Positions 46,509 to 58,169 of a stretch of DNA of 64,000 nt are shown here, piece after piece (the first letter of the stretch is position 1; each line of letters opens with the position of its first letter). The translations under genes and the position numbers were made by a program. The notes below the pieces were generated by a model. That model made no database searches. It was not told where the DNA came from and saw only the letters and a program-made list of their open reading frames with translations. This DNA comes from Populus alba. Its lineage: Eukaryota > Streptophyta > Magnoliopsida > Malpighiales > Salicaceae. The stretch spans positions 17,622,572 through 17,686,571 of the forward strand of contig NC_133286.1 of assembly GCF_005239225.2 (NCBI RefSeq), read 5' to 3'.

Positions 46509-49121
46509 ATGTTTTGCAAAAAGTATTTCATAGTCTCACGCAAAAATTGCTTGCAAGCTTTATTCCCGAACAGTGTTTTCTAAATGTATTTATGTAGTTT
46601 CCTTGTGCCAAGTTTCTCTGCAAGCATGCCTAGTTCCTGGTTGTATCATTTCCGCTACTTTTATTCTGTCTCCTATGTTTGAGTACTCAAATCAGGGACC
46701 ACAAACACATTTATATTTCTCATGCATTATGTTCAAAAAGAAATTGAACAGGAGGAGATTTTTCACCACATATTGCTGGCTTTGCTGACAATGGTGGTAA
46801 TCATTGCTGTCTTGGATTCTTTTTTTTTAAGTGATTTCTTAAACTTGTTTTCTTTGATTAATTGAATTTGATCTCATTTTGTTTTTGATAGAATAAAACA
46901 TGAAAAAATCAAAAGCCAAAGGCCAACCACAAAACCAGCTACACTATAAGCTTATCTGTAGAACAAGCTAAGTTCACACACCACAACCAGCACAGGCTCC
47001 TGATAAGCAACAGCCCACCTAAACAACAAACAGATCTCAGAATGACTCTGTGAACTGAATAACTATTCCAGTCCATTGCTTTGCCTAACTATTAGCCACG
47101 GTATTTGCACTAAGTAAAGTATGTCTTAAAGTTGCCTTCGAAAAAGAATTGCATATTAATCATACCTTGTTTAGCACCTTTTCATCTGTCATGGCACCTC
47201 TCCCCTCCTTGTAGCCATGCAGTAGCATCGCTGCTAGAAGATTCTGCAACAACCCTAAGTGTCTGCCTGTGACAGAAATCTCTGTTACCCTGTTAGTGGC
47301 CATCATCACTCCCATGCATGAGACCATAACACCTATCATTTCAACATGAAGCACGCCACCTACCCCAGCAATCTGTCATGGTTTCTGCAAAGCTGAGCCG
47401 TCAACAATCTACTTTGTTCACCTATGATCAGGAGTTAATCAGGTTAGTCATGGCTTAACCTTCCATTTGTAAGACCGTTGTTTGATCCCATCTCCTGAAA
47501 TCCATGGATCCAAGGCTCGATATGGGAAATAATGTTTTAAAACCTTGCACCAAACAGCTACCCTAGCATCCACGATAGTCTACAATATTTTTTGAATTCT
47601 TCTGTTATAGGTGGGCGAAGTAGATTGTAATAGTATGGGCTCTTTAATTAGAAGAAAAAGTGCAGGGCTCTTTTCAAGAAGATTCACAAAAGATAACTTA
47701 TAATGCTCAGTCTTATAGATAACTTATAATGCTTAGTCTTATGTATTACACAATGAAAGGAAAGGAGGTAAGGTTCCGGTTACAATGTTGGATGAAGTAT
47801 TAGAGATTCTTGGAACTTTTAAAAGCTCTTTGTAATTGGGAGTATAGTAACCTAAATTCATTCACAACGGAGAACTGTTGGAAGGTCTCATACTGATGAC
47901 TGTGCTTTGTGTGCTCATGCAGGATATTGTGAGGCAATCTTTTCTCAAAGGGCGTAAAGCTTCTGATATGATGGGTAGGGGTTAGAACCACTTGTGAATT
48001 AATTATTTTCAAGGTGTACGGTTTTAGTGAACAGAAGCAGTGTAGACATGTTCTGCAGAATATTGATTGAATGTTCTTGTTGTATCATGATTCGATTCTT
48101 GCCATTATTCGATAAACAATGAATTCTTGTAAATTATATTAACCTCATAAACAATGAAGTCTTATTGCCTGAATGGAATAGCATGTCTGATCTATAAGAT
48201 TTATAAAAAATGAAGAGTGCACGTGAACTTTCGTAGGAAGGCCATTGCTAAGAAGAGGTCTGTCTTATGAGTGCTCATCTATGGTGTTTTAAGGTATCGA
48301 AGAGCATTTAATTGTCTCGGTTTGAATATTTTGATGAAGTGAAATAACTTCTCCAACCATTGCAAGGATGGAATCCTTAACTAAGAAAATTTGAATGATA
48401 ATTTAGATTTAAGCATCATGATGATCTATAAGAAAGTTAGGATTAAGTATTGTTAATGTATTTATAGAGGAAGAAAAAATCTACGACTCGACATCATTAA
48501 AAAAAAAAATTAATGAACAAGAAAAAAATTAAAAAAATCTTGGATAAAATTATCAAAACCTTTTAGAAGAAAAGGATGAAGCTTAATTTTTAACTAAAAA
48601 TAAAGGTTTGATTTGAAAAGGACTGGATTTTGAAAACCGAAACCGAAAAAGATAAAAAAACGAAAAGAAAAAAAAGGCAACCTTAAAAAATACCTGGACC
48701 CCTCCGCCAAGCCATCTGCTGCCTGAGCCTACTTTGAGCGGCCACGCCCCCTATATTTTCATAAAATCATTTTGGTCCCTAAATTCAAAGTCTATTTTCA
48801 TATCAATTACTTAAAACTATTATTTGTCCCCCGGTAGGTTCTGCCTCTGGCAATGAAATCATGTTTGACGGATCTGAAACTCTCAGTACAATTTCCTCTC
48901 CCTTTCTTGTAGAAAAAAAAGAAAAAAGAAAAAAAAAGTTTTCATCATAACTTCTGAAATATTATAAATTGTCGTTCCATCGCTCAGTATTTTAGTCCCA
49001 TATGCTATGACTTGTCACATGGTGCACTTGTCCATATATGTGTTTTTGTTTTTTTAATTAATGCAAAGACTTCGTCAATGTTTATTTTTCCTTTTTGGAT
49101 TTTGACAACGATTCCTTGTTG
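46509..49121. other. Intergenic region downstream of B1
   Basis: No convincing gene. 47180-47600 has a mixed, repeat-like composition with a TTGTTTGATCCC word that could be a decayed pol III B box. 47924-47983 (after a GCTCATGCAG acceptor) could encode DIVRQSFLKGRKASDMMGRG but does not join B1 in frame. 48480-48760 is A-rich and then GC-richer, without an open frame of note. Confidence 0.4.
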
Positions 49122-49475
49122 TCATTTGCAATAAATGTTTACAATATGGACCTCATACAGTTTAAATTGATTAGCAGAACGGATCACAAGACTGCTGATT
49201 GGTTCGTAAAATAAATCAAACCATATAATTGGTTTATTCCAATCGGCTAGATCTGAAACAAAGATTTCTCGGCCAATAAAAACCAAGTCCTCAGCTATTG
49301 GTGCCGTGGCGACCTTGTCAGAAATTGTAACGTTCTGTAAAGTCTTCGTCAACGACCGGTTCTTTTTCCATTTAAAGAAGAAGAACAAAAACCCTGCTTG
49401 CCAATGATTCCTCACAACTGCAACTCTCCGACCCTCAATAAGCATCTTCTTGTCCAGCTCTTCGGACATTTTCAT
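49122..49475 (-). CDS. Uncharacterised 117-aa open frame
   Basis: An unspliced minus-strand frame starting MKMSEELDKKMLIEGRRVAV, with a hydrophobic/aromatic patch (AGFLFFFFKW) and an acidic-aromatic C-terminal part (FVSDLADWNKPIIWFDLFYE). The composition is protein-like rather than AT noise, and a TTTCAG acceptor-like site stands right before the first ATG, so it may be one exon of a longer gene. I do not recognise a family and found no neighbouring exon. Confidence 0.3.
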   Translation of the reverse strand: MKMSEELDKKMLIEGRRVAVVRNHWQAGFLFFFFKWKKNRSLTKTLQNVTISDKVATAPIAEDLVFIGREIFVSDLADWNKPIIWFDLFYEPISSLVIRSANQFKLYEVHIVNIYCK

Positions 49476-50399
49476 CTGAAACTTGAGTATTGTTTCTGCT
49501 GGAACTAATGAATGTTCTGGTTTTGGTTTGCCGAGAAGGATCTAGTCTTGAAACTATGGGGGTACGTACGTGAATATGTTTTGATTTTGTACATTATCAT
49601 ATATCTGTCTCTGTTGCTGTTTAGATTTTCACCCTTGGTCCATCCCTCTCTCTGTTTATAACTCATAATTTGCAGGAAGGGCAAGAAAAGATGAGTAGAA
49701 AATGTGGAAGATGTTTGCTGCAGAAAAAGCGAATGATCCAGGCTCGAAAAAGGGACCATTAACAAGGGATAAAAGGATTTCATGAGTCACAAGCTGCGTC
49801 GATCTAGCAGCTTCATGGGTTAAAATATGAGAAGTACTGAAGCTGCATAGTTCATTAGCTTCGTCATCAATATTAATAGCATGACAAGTGCAGGCGAAGC
49901 AAAACAGAGACAACGTTTTGGTTTGGACGAGTGGCCGGTGATTTTAGAAGACGAAAACAGGATGCTCGAACTGCTAAAACATGCTTCTTTGTCAGATTAT
50001 ATGCAAATATGAATGCCACTCTCCAAGGACAGCAACTCTGATAAGGTACCACTCTTTTATTGAACAATTACTTTAATTTGAAACTGAGAACCAAAAAATG
50101 GCACTAACAATTACTTTAATTTTCTTCTTCTTGTTTTTATTTCCCTTTTTTTTTACACTGGATTTAAGCCACAGATATAAGTAGTTTTATCTTCCTCTTT
50201 CTAAGTTGTGTTTTTAAATTAATTCCTCTTACCTACAGCTAATTGCTTTATTCTCACCACACTTACCACAAATCCAATAGCTTAGAAATAGGCCTCCCGG
50301 GTTTGATAATTTATTGATCAATTGATCATAGCAATTTTATCCATTTTCCATAGCCAAAGTAGTTGCTCGCTTATACTTGTGCGTGGTAGGCCAAAGTGG
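49476..50399. other. Intergenic; possible decayed B-like fragment near 49900-50036
   Basis: Antisense frames at 49505-50067 show no domain. On the plus strand, 49902-50036 can be read as GRVAGDFRRRKQDARTAKTC and so on, in which RRKQDA.....C lines up with the KRKIDA.....C basic segment of B1. This is weak and may be chance. Confidence 0.25.
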
Positions 50400-51392
50400 C
50401 TAATACCTGCAAAATGTTTTTTTTAGTAGAGATGGAGACTTTTCAATACTTAAATAAGTATCTTTTGAGAGAAAAAAAAATACAAGAATATTCTAAAAAA
50501 AATAATCTGAAAATATATATGCATTAAAAAATGAAGATTGTGAATCTTTGTTTTGAAGGTCTCATGGTATATTTATAGCCCACAAATCTTGTCTTTTTGT
50601 GAAGAGAAGAGTTTATAGTGTACTCTTATCCTGATTGCATTTAATGAAAAATAAATATCTCTTACATTTGTATTAATATTTGATGAAAATATGGTGGGTG
50701 ACTTTTATACACCTAAAAGATATAGGGAGATTAGGGTCCAAGACATCAAATGTAGTTAAATCCATGAAAGCTGAGTTTTTTCCTCAAAGTTAGATCTAAG
50801 AGAGGTTGTTCATTATCCTAGACATGCCAAAGAAGGATGATCATTTCTTTGGGTGTGCCAAGGAAAGATGATCATTCCTTTAGGCATGCTTAAAGGAAGA
50901 TGTTAGTTAACCTTGGACTTGGCTAACTGCTAAATTCAAGTGTTTTGGGTCTGACATGTTTGCTAGATTCACATTACCTCATTCACTTGAGCGTGCTAAA
51001 AGATGATGATCATTAATTCCTTAGGCGTTTCAAATGAGGATGTGCATTCTCATAGATGTGCCAAGGGCTTCGCATATTACTATGCTTGGCGTGCTCGAGT
51101 CTGGGTGTGGTTGACGCCAAACCTAGTATTCCTAGAGCTTCACACACTACCAAGCCCCCATGTGGCTAGGCTTGACACACTATCAAATCCCTATTTAGAA
51201 CATGTTCATTTCTTTGGGTGTGTATATTACCAAGCCCAGCATGCCAGAGACTTAGCACACTGTCAAACTTAAAAGAGTTTGTGTATGGCTGACGCCAGAC
51301 CCATCATATATTCCTGAGGCTTGGCAGTATGGCTGGGCATGACACACCTCGAAACCCCACATGCTCATTTCTTTAAGTATGTTGTTATAAGG

Positions 51393-51395
<3 letters not shown>
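50400..51395. mobile_element. LTR-like repeat with CATGCC/GCTTGGC sub-repeats
   Basis: Many short repeated phrases: GCCAAAGAAGGATGATCATT / GCCAAGGAAAGATGATCATT, GACGCCAAACCTAGTATTCC / GACGCCAGACCCATCATATATTCC, and GAGCTTCACACACTACCAAGCCC / GAGGCTTGGCAGTATGGCTGGGC. I remember this type of text from LTRs of dicot retrotransposons, but ends cannot be defined here. The open frame 51003-51272 is incidental. Confidence 0.4.

Positions 51396-51458
<63 letters not shown>
51396..51458. repeat. TA microsatellite (about 31 units)
   Basis: An uninterrupted run of TA, the longest simple repeat in the window. Confidence 0.98.
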
Positions 51459-51462
<4 letters not shown>

Positions 51463-53269
51463 GCAAAAAACTTATGAGTACTGTACGTTTACAGCATGCA
51501 GGCATCACCATTCAATATCCTTTGGAACTTTTGTTTCTCTGTGAAATTCAGAATAAGCTTTGGTAAAACAGTTGCAAAAAACATTCGGACACAACAGCAG
51601 ACACAACTGATCTATTTTTGAAAGGTTTTTTTTATTGTCAATGAAAAACAATTACTTCCAAATACTTCTTTTTTGTTTCTTTCAGAATTTGGTATTATTG
51701 TTCTGCTAATAAAAAATAAAAAAAAGTGCAACTCAAGAATGATGCGCCAGATAGCATGCAGCGAGAGTAGTTCAAAAGGTCATGAATTGAATTTTTATTT
51801 TATCTACCGACCAGTATATAAAATCCTGTTTTTATTTATAAATATATTAAAATAATATTTTTTTATTTTTATTTTTTTTAATTGTGTATCAAAATAATCT
51901 AAAAATACTAAAAAATATTAATTTAAAATAATTTTTTTTTAAAATTTTTAAATAAAAAAAATATATGAGCTTTAATTCAATTCAACCCAAGCGTTTAGAT
52001 CTGCTCCAGTTTTTTTTTTTTTTTTTTCAATTTAACTTGTGTGCCGGTATGTAAGGTTATTAAAAATCATGATTTTACTTGTAAAATTATATAATTTTAC
52101 AAGTTAATATAGGCTTAATATGTCAAATTGTTCAAAAAAACTTAAAAATAAATTAAATCAGATAAAATTATTAAAATTAGATTTCACCATCGATTTTACC
52201 TGCATAATCTAGCCTCTTCACTTAGAGAACGTGAATAGGAATAAGGACAAACCAATCACAGTTAAGTACGTGTGTGTTTGCCTGTCTCTGTACTTGATTA
52301 TGTAGCAGGATGTTTTTCTCACAACATCACTCTTTTGCTTGCCACATGTTTCTTTTTATTTTGATAGCATTTGCTTTTGTGATGAGATATTTTTTTAATT
52401 GTGACTATTTCTCCCTTGAAGAGTTAACAATATTCCTCGATGATTAATAAAATTTGATAATGCGATGTAAGCCAAGGTGATAAGTATTTGATTAGGAAAT
52501 ATTTTTTATTTGAATAAAGAATCTGAATTAAAACTTCACTTTGACCAGAATTAGAGTCATAGTAATTTCTTAGTATTTTATTTTCAAAAAAAATATTTTA
52601 TTTTTTATTATTTTAAATGTTAAAATATTTGATAAAAATATTATAAAATTGAATTGTTTATTTAGGTGCTTAAACTATATATAAATTTTTATTTGAAGCA
52701 TGTATTTTAAGATGCTTGAACTATATATGAATTTTTATTTGAAGCATTAGTTTTTTTTAATGTATTTTAAAATTTCTTATGATGTTACGATTCGTTTTTG
52801 CAATCCAAGTTTATTTTGTATTTTTCATGTTGTGATAAAATCATGATTTTTAACAACATTAATGGTATGCTATGTTGACCTTGTTAGCCTTTTATCTGTT
52901 CTCCTAAAATTTTAAAAGCACCACCACGCTTATTTGAGTGGATTTTATTTATTAATTAATTTTTAAAGTATTTTTTATTTAAAAATATATTTGAAATAAT
53001 ATTTTTTTATTTAATTTTTTTATATTAATATATTAAAATGATCTAAAAATATTAAAAATATATATTAATTTAAAATAAAAAATAAATATAAAAAAATTAT
53101 TTAAAAAAAATATATTTTTAAAAATATATATAAAAAAAAAACGAAGACGATGACAAAAAATGAACACACGAAAGCCAAAGGTAATCAAAAAGTGAAGTCC
53201 AATAGGTCCCCGAGTGACGTATCGCACGAAAGTTGAAAGCCATGACAGGATACCTTCACGGTGCACGTA
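51459..53269. other. Intergenic region upstream of B2, with two MITE-like copies
   Basis: 51840-51965 and 52960-53140 are reverse copies of the AT-rich MITE-like family (AAATATATTAAAATAATATTTTTTTATTTTT, GTATCAAAATAATCTAAAAATA). The rest is AT-rich. A small duplication around ACTATATATGAATTTTTATTTGAAGCAT lies near 52673-52745. Confidence 0.5.
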
Positions 53270-53298
53270 GATATCGCGCGTTTTCGCGCAATTTCACT
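53270..53298. promoter_or_regulatory. GATATCGCGCG...TTTTCGCGC stretch upstream of B2
   Basis: GATATCGCGCG is followed by TTTTCGCGCAATTTCAC. The second part also fits the plant E2F site pattern TTTSGCGC. It lies about 360 bases before B2 exon 2; exon 1 should lie between. Confidence 0.4.
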
Positions 53299-53656
53299 AA
53301 AATGCCATGCTTTCACTTATCAGCTTGTATATCTACTAAACATCATCTCTCGAACTCGATTGACAATTCTGAACAAACTTCGTTAAGATCGAGCTTTATG
53401 AGTATTTTCTCTCTTGTCTTTGTTTCCATTGTTATCCTATTTTGGAGTTGGTCTTCTCTAGTTCTGTACGTGTTTGCTTTCGTTTTGTACAGCTAGCAGC
53501 TAATGGATCCGCTCGATATTGTGTATTTAACAGGGCTGTTAGATACGATGCGTCAACCTAATAGAAGTAATTTGATCCAAGCACTACATCGATCGAGTAA
53601 TTAGAGAAAAAGAAGGTCTTTGTGAAGGGTTTTGATCTTCTAAATTATAAATGCAG

Positions 53657-55242
53657 GTGGAGCCAAGACATCTGCACTAAATGAAACCGCCAACAGCGCC
53701 TATGGAGCGAACCAGGTGCCAATCGAGCAGTACCTATCACCTTTACCTGGAGAGTCTCCTAACACAGCTCATGCTAATCTGAAAAGAAAAGCTCCTGAAA
53801 CTGCTACGGATCGTGAAAAGAAAAGAGCGATTGACAGGGCATATCGGCTGCGATGCAGGGTAATTAACTAATTAATTGCTTAATTACTTGCCATATATTT
53901 ATCCTTCGTGTCTTATTATGTTCTTATTTAAACCACATCCTTAACAGATCTTATGCTTTGAAAAATCATGCAGGAAAAGAAAATGAAAACTGAGCAGGGC
54001 GTGGTCGTGCTCACCGAAGAAAACAATAAATTAAAGAGAGAGAATGAACAGTTGAAAAGGGAAGGAGTTAAGCAGCAGGAGATGGTGCAAACCCAGAAAG
54101 AAGAAATGCAAGTAGTAAAGAATAAACTTCGCCATTTGAAGGACCAGCTTCAGACACAAAATGCTGTCGTGAAAGAGCTCTCAAGCCAAGTGGTACGTGT
54201 TTCTTCTTACGTCCCTCTGCGTTCTAGTTTGCCGGTCACTGCATCATATATGAAAACATATTTAGGTCAAATTATCTGACATATGTGCTAGTGACGTACG
54301 CGGTTGGGCCTCTGTCTGCTCGCTCAGTCATCCGATCTTCTTTCAATCTACTCCAAGAGTTTTGAAAGGGATCCAGTTTCTCTTCCTGAGGGATTAATGG
54401 TGTCAATATTTCACTTGAACTGAGAGAAAAAAAAAAAAAAAAAAAAAAAAACCTTTTTCCTCCTTTGGATGACATGAATGGAAGAATCGATAAGTGATTA
54501 AAACTTTAAAAGAAACATTTAGACAGTTGAGACTTTATAAGAAGAAATTATATTGAAATTAATTAACCCTTTTCTTTTTTATCCATTGCATGGAATCATT
54601 ATAATTGAGAAGTACCTCACATTAATTAAAGATATATAGTATAATGCAATTATGCACATAGTTTGGTTATTAGTAAATGTGATTTAAATTATATTTGGAG
54701 TGTCATTTGATAATTTAACATTTTAAATTGGTTTTTTTTTATATGACTCAAAATTAATTAAAAATTAAGGGTTATCTACGTCCAATGGATTTCAATGGGT
54801 GTTATTAGCAAAAGAAAAATAAATAAATAAATAAAATGATGTAGAATTAAAAATATTGTTCGATAAAACTTAGCTATATCTCAAGCATTCCCTAGCTAGA
54901 AAGTAAATTTGTTCTTATCATGCTTTAAAAAATAAACTTGGTAAATTAGTTATTATCATGAAATAATTTATTTATTATAATTAAGTTGCCCAACTTAAGA
55001 TTTGTGCATATAACCTTATCATTTCTTTCTTGTGATTACAGGCTAGTAGGAAAAATAATATTGATCTTCAGTGCGAAAATAAACGGCTAAGAATTCAAAA
55101 AAGTCTATTGATCAACAAGATTATCGACAATGACTATTTAAACCCCATTCAACTTCAAGAAAACCATGCAAAAGCAGAACAAGAGAAGAATGCTCTCCAA
55201 GTGATTATCGATGCCTTATGTGCAGAGATTAAACAAGGATAA
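53657..55242 (+). CDS. B2: bZIP-like protein, family B (first exon not located)
   Basis: Exons found: 53657-53859 (enters in phase 1), 53974-54192 (73 codons) and 55042-55242 (TAA). Together they give 207 codons plus an unseen first exon; I found no ATG with a phase-1 donor in 53230-53640. Exon 2 has an N-terminal part (GAKTSALNET, EQYLSPLPGES) and ends in the basic segment DREKKRAIDRAYRLRCR. Exon 3 starts EKKMKTEQGVVVLTEENNKL, with leucines at +25, +32 and +39 from the lysine at the bZIP asparagine position: a full zipper register. Its 219-base length equals that of B3 exon 3. Exon 4 ends EQEKNALQVIIDALCAEIKQG, nearly the same as B3. All internal joins keep frame, with donors GTAATT and GTACGT. 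Closest relative in the window is B3. Function is inferred only from the bZIP-like layout. Confidence 0.75.
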
Positions 55243-56930
55243 TAACCTCATATATACGTACCAAAACAAGCATTCTAAGGTAATTACATTTCTACCTTAT
55301 ACATATAATCAACCTTTTTTTTTTTTTACATCCTCTTTATAGTATCCTTAAATTATCAAATAGTACAATTTAATCTGTATCTTCTTGTTATTCTTGAGTT
55401 TTACTTTGTTAAGTTTTTTATTCAAGAAGTGAATCAATATGCTTTTGGTCTATAAAGCGCGAACATGTATATGAGACACTCATATGAAATAATACAGATA
55501 CTTTGACTTAATAATTAAAAAAAAAAAAAGAGAGGATATGATGTGTAAGGGATGAGTTGATTTTGTATATATTATAAAAAAATATTTCGAAAGTATAGGA
55601 AAATTAGCACTAAAAAGATTATTATAGCAAATTGTAAAATATAAAATGTATAAAAATTATATAAAAAATGATTGTATTATTTATATATTTTTAAAATTTA
55701 AATAGATTTGAATGTTTAAAAAATTAAATTATCTTGAAAACTATTATGATGATTTTGAAAAGATCGATCAACCATAATTTTTTTTTTTTAAATGTAGCTA
55801 GTGCTACTCATATTTCATTTGATTTTTTATTTATGAAGAAAAATAATTTATTTTTTAATCTAAAAATAATGATGTCTTGCCTTGTCATAAAATAAATTTA
55901 TGTAAAACAATTATGTTGCTTATAAGCACTTTAAATACATCTTAAAATATCATAGAATATACTATATCAATCAATCAATTTAATCATAAAACTTAACAAA
56001 ACCTAATATAAAATCAACTTCAAAGATGAATCATTCTCACATCCTTATTAACAATCATATTTTCTCTAAATCAATTATTTATCATCTTCAAATCCTTTAT
56101 AATCCATTAATTAAACTTAACAATATATACATCAAATGTTTATCAATCTTAATAAACTCAAAAGGATATTTACAATAAGAATAAGAATCATGTATATCAA
56201 ATGATCCATCTTTTCTCTTTCTATTCTTTTCCTTCTTTCTCTCTTTCTTCTTTCAGTTCATCTCTCTCATCTTTTCTGGTTCTTTCTTTTTGTTTATTTT
56301 TTTCTTGACCAAATATGAATGTTTAATTTGCCTCTCAATTAGAAATAACCATTATTCATATAAAGACAATATAGTTTTTCAAACTAAAATTTTCAGTATA
56401 TCACAATGTCCATGGAGAAGGAAATATTATTACTAATAAAAAAAAACACAAATCCTACAACAATGGAGGAGGAACACTATCTACTCTGCTTTCACTCTCA
56501 ACTTCATCTACTCTGCTATTACTCTCAACTTATTCATCTCATATCTTTCTCTCGTAGCAGGACTGCAATTATCATTGCCTTAAAAATAGCTCTCTCTCTC
56601 AATTAGCTCTCTTTTCTTCTCTAAATTTGTTCTCCTTGCATAGCTCTATTTATAGGCTTTAATAGCCACCAACTCCATCTTTTTGTCAACAATTCTGGAC
56701 ACCTAACTTGTGCTAAACTTTCTGCCAAACTTGCAGCCCTTGTCAACAATGGACGATGCATATCTCTTGCAGCTGCATACTTTGTCAATGGGTGGTGCTG
56801 CCATTCAAGCTTGGCTGCTGCATGTGGCTGCCATTTCACATGGATAAAACTATTGTAGGAGAAGTGACTGTTTTAGGCCATCTTATATTTCTGCTACTAC
56901 TATTTATATGCATTGATCTCTCCCATTTGA
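55243..56930. other. Intergenic region B2-B3, first part
   Basis: AT-rich, with a CT-rich stretch at 56210-56290 and CTCTC lines to 56610. The sense and antisense open frames (56406-56606, 56621-56839) mirror each other and show no domain. Confidence 0.45.
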
Positions 56931-57130
56931 TGGATGGATTAAATTGAACATTAATGGAGCTTGCAAGAATGATCCCAGTAGGGTAGGTGCTGGGGGTTTG
57001 CTATCAAATTTCGTGGGGTGTTTTGTAACAGGTTTTGTAGTAGAGATTTGTTGTGGAATTTGGGGATTAGATGTTTGCATCTTGAGGTTGATTCCTTTAT
57101 GTTTAGACTTTGGTAGATGATCGAGGAGAG
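56931..57130 (+). pseudogene. RNase H-like domain fragment of a retroelement
   Basis: Reads (with frameshifts) GWIKLNINGACKNDPSRVGA followed by GGLLSNF.GCFVTGF, then after a gap LWNLGIRCLHLEVDS. This is the N-terminal beta-hairpin and the E-VDS part of the RNase H-type domain common in plant LINE-like elements (RVT_3 type). Part of the domain is missing and stops follow. Confidence 0.65.
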
Positions 57131-58041
57131 GGAACTCAGGGAAGGCCCCATGAAAGTTAAACGCAAAATAAAGTTCAGTTTAACTATAGATGGTTTTGTA
57201 TGAACATAAAAGAAGCATCTTTTCTTAATTCATTAAGATCTTAAACATATGTGTGCATCATATCTTTAATATACTTATTGTTATTGTTAAAGCACTCAGA
57301 ATATTAAAACATATTTAAATTATATTTTTGGATAATTTATAATTTTGAAAAAAAACAAAGAGGAATGAGGCAAAAATAGTTATTTCTTGGTATGCATAAC
57401 ATCTTTCATTTAATCTTTTTTTATACTATTTTTTTAAATTAAAAACTGATACAGAATTACTAGATTTAATTCTTGTTACCTTAATTGTCAATAAAATAAA
57501 AATCTGACAGTTTGAAAAAACATGGTAAAATTATATATTTGAAAAAAAAAAATACAACGTTTATTTGAGAACAAGTAAAAAGGGTTGGATATTTATCTAT
57601 CTCATAAAAATTATCCTAAACTTTGAGTTAAAATGAACTTAGCTCTTAAATTTATTTATTTTATTTGAATACTTTAAATTATTATTTTTTTAAAATAGAC
57701 TTTTTCGTTAATTTGATTAGAGGTAATTAGTTTAGAAACATAATGCATATCTTGATAGCACGTGATTTGAGAATAAAAAGAGATTAATGGATAGATGGGA
57801 GCCTGGATCGACAGGCTTTTCTAATGAAAAAATAGTTCATGGTGCTTAAATAAATAAAAACAAAAATCCAAGGACTAAATTTGATTTAATCCAAAGTTAG
57901 AGGTATTTTTGGATAATTTAGCCTATCTTGAATGAAGTCATGAACAGCTGAAAGCGTCGTTGTTGGGCCGAAGTTTCTACAATTCATTACAGCTATCGTG
58001 GCCCATGAAGCTGTCTAGTCGTCCAAGTTCCCACTCTGGAC
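57131..58041. other. Intergenic region B2-B3, second part
   Basis: AT-rich, no gene seen. Confidence 0.5.
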
Positions 58042-58067
58042 GAGCGATATCGAACGGCTTTCGCATG
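58042..58067. promoter_or_regulatory. GAGCGATATCGAACG...TTTCGCATG stretch upstream of B3
   Basis: About 105-130 bases before the ATG. It contains CGATATCG, a perfect 8-bp palindrome sharing GATATC with the A3 and B2 upstream motifs. Confidence 0.4.
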
Positions 58068-58169
58068 ATTTTTTAGTGACCGAACTGTGTAGCTCACGTT
58101 GCTGATAATTTCGATACTCTTCTTTGCAAGAACAAAAGTCTCTCCATCTCTCTACAGAAGACAGATACT

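Noticed and set aside
47440..47520. tRNA- or SINE-type pol III promoter (TTGTTTGATCCC)
   Set aside because: A B-box-like word is present, but no convincing A box or tRNA fold was found at the right distance.
47924..47983. Extra last exon for B1 (DIVRQSFLKGRKASDMMGRG)
   Set aside because: It has a good acceptor, but the only nearby donor in B1 exon 4 (AGAAG|GTACC) joins out of this frame and gives an immediate stop.
51321..51566. 81-aa frame with a Tyr-Ile repeat
   Set aside because: Produced by the TA microsatellite.
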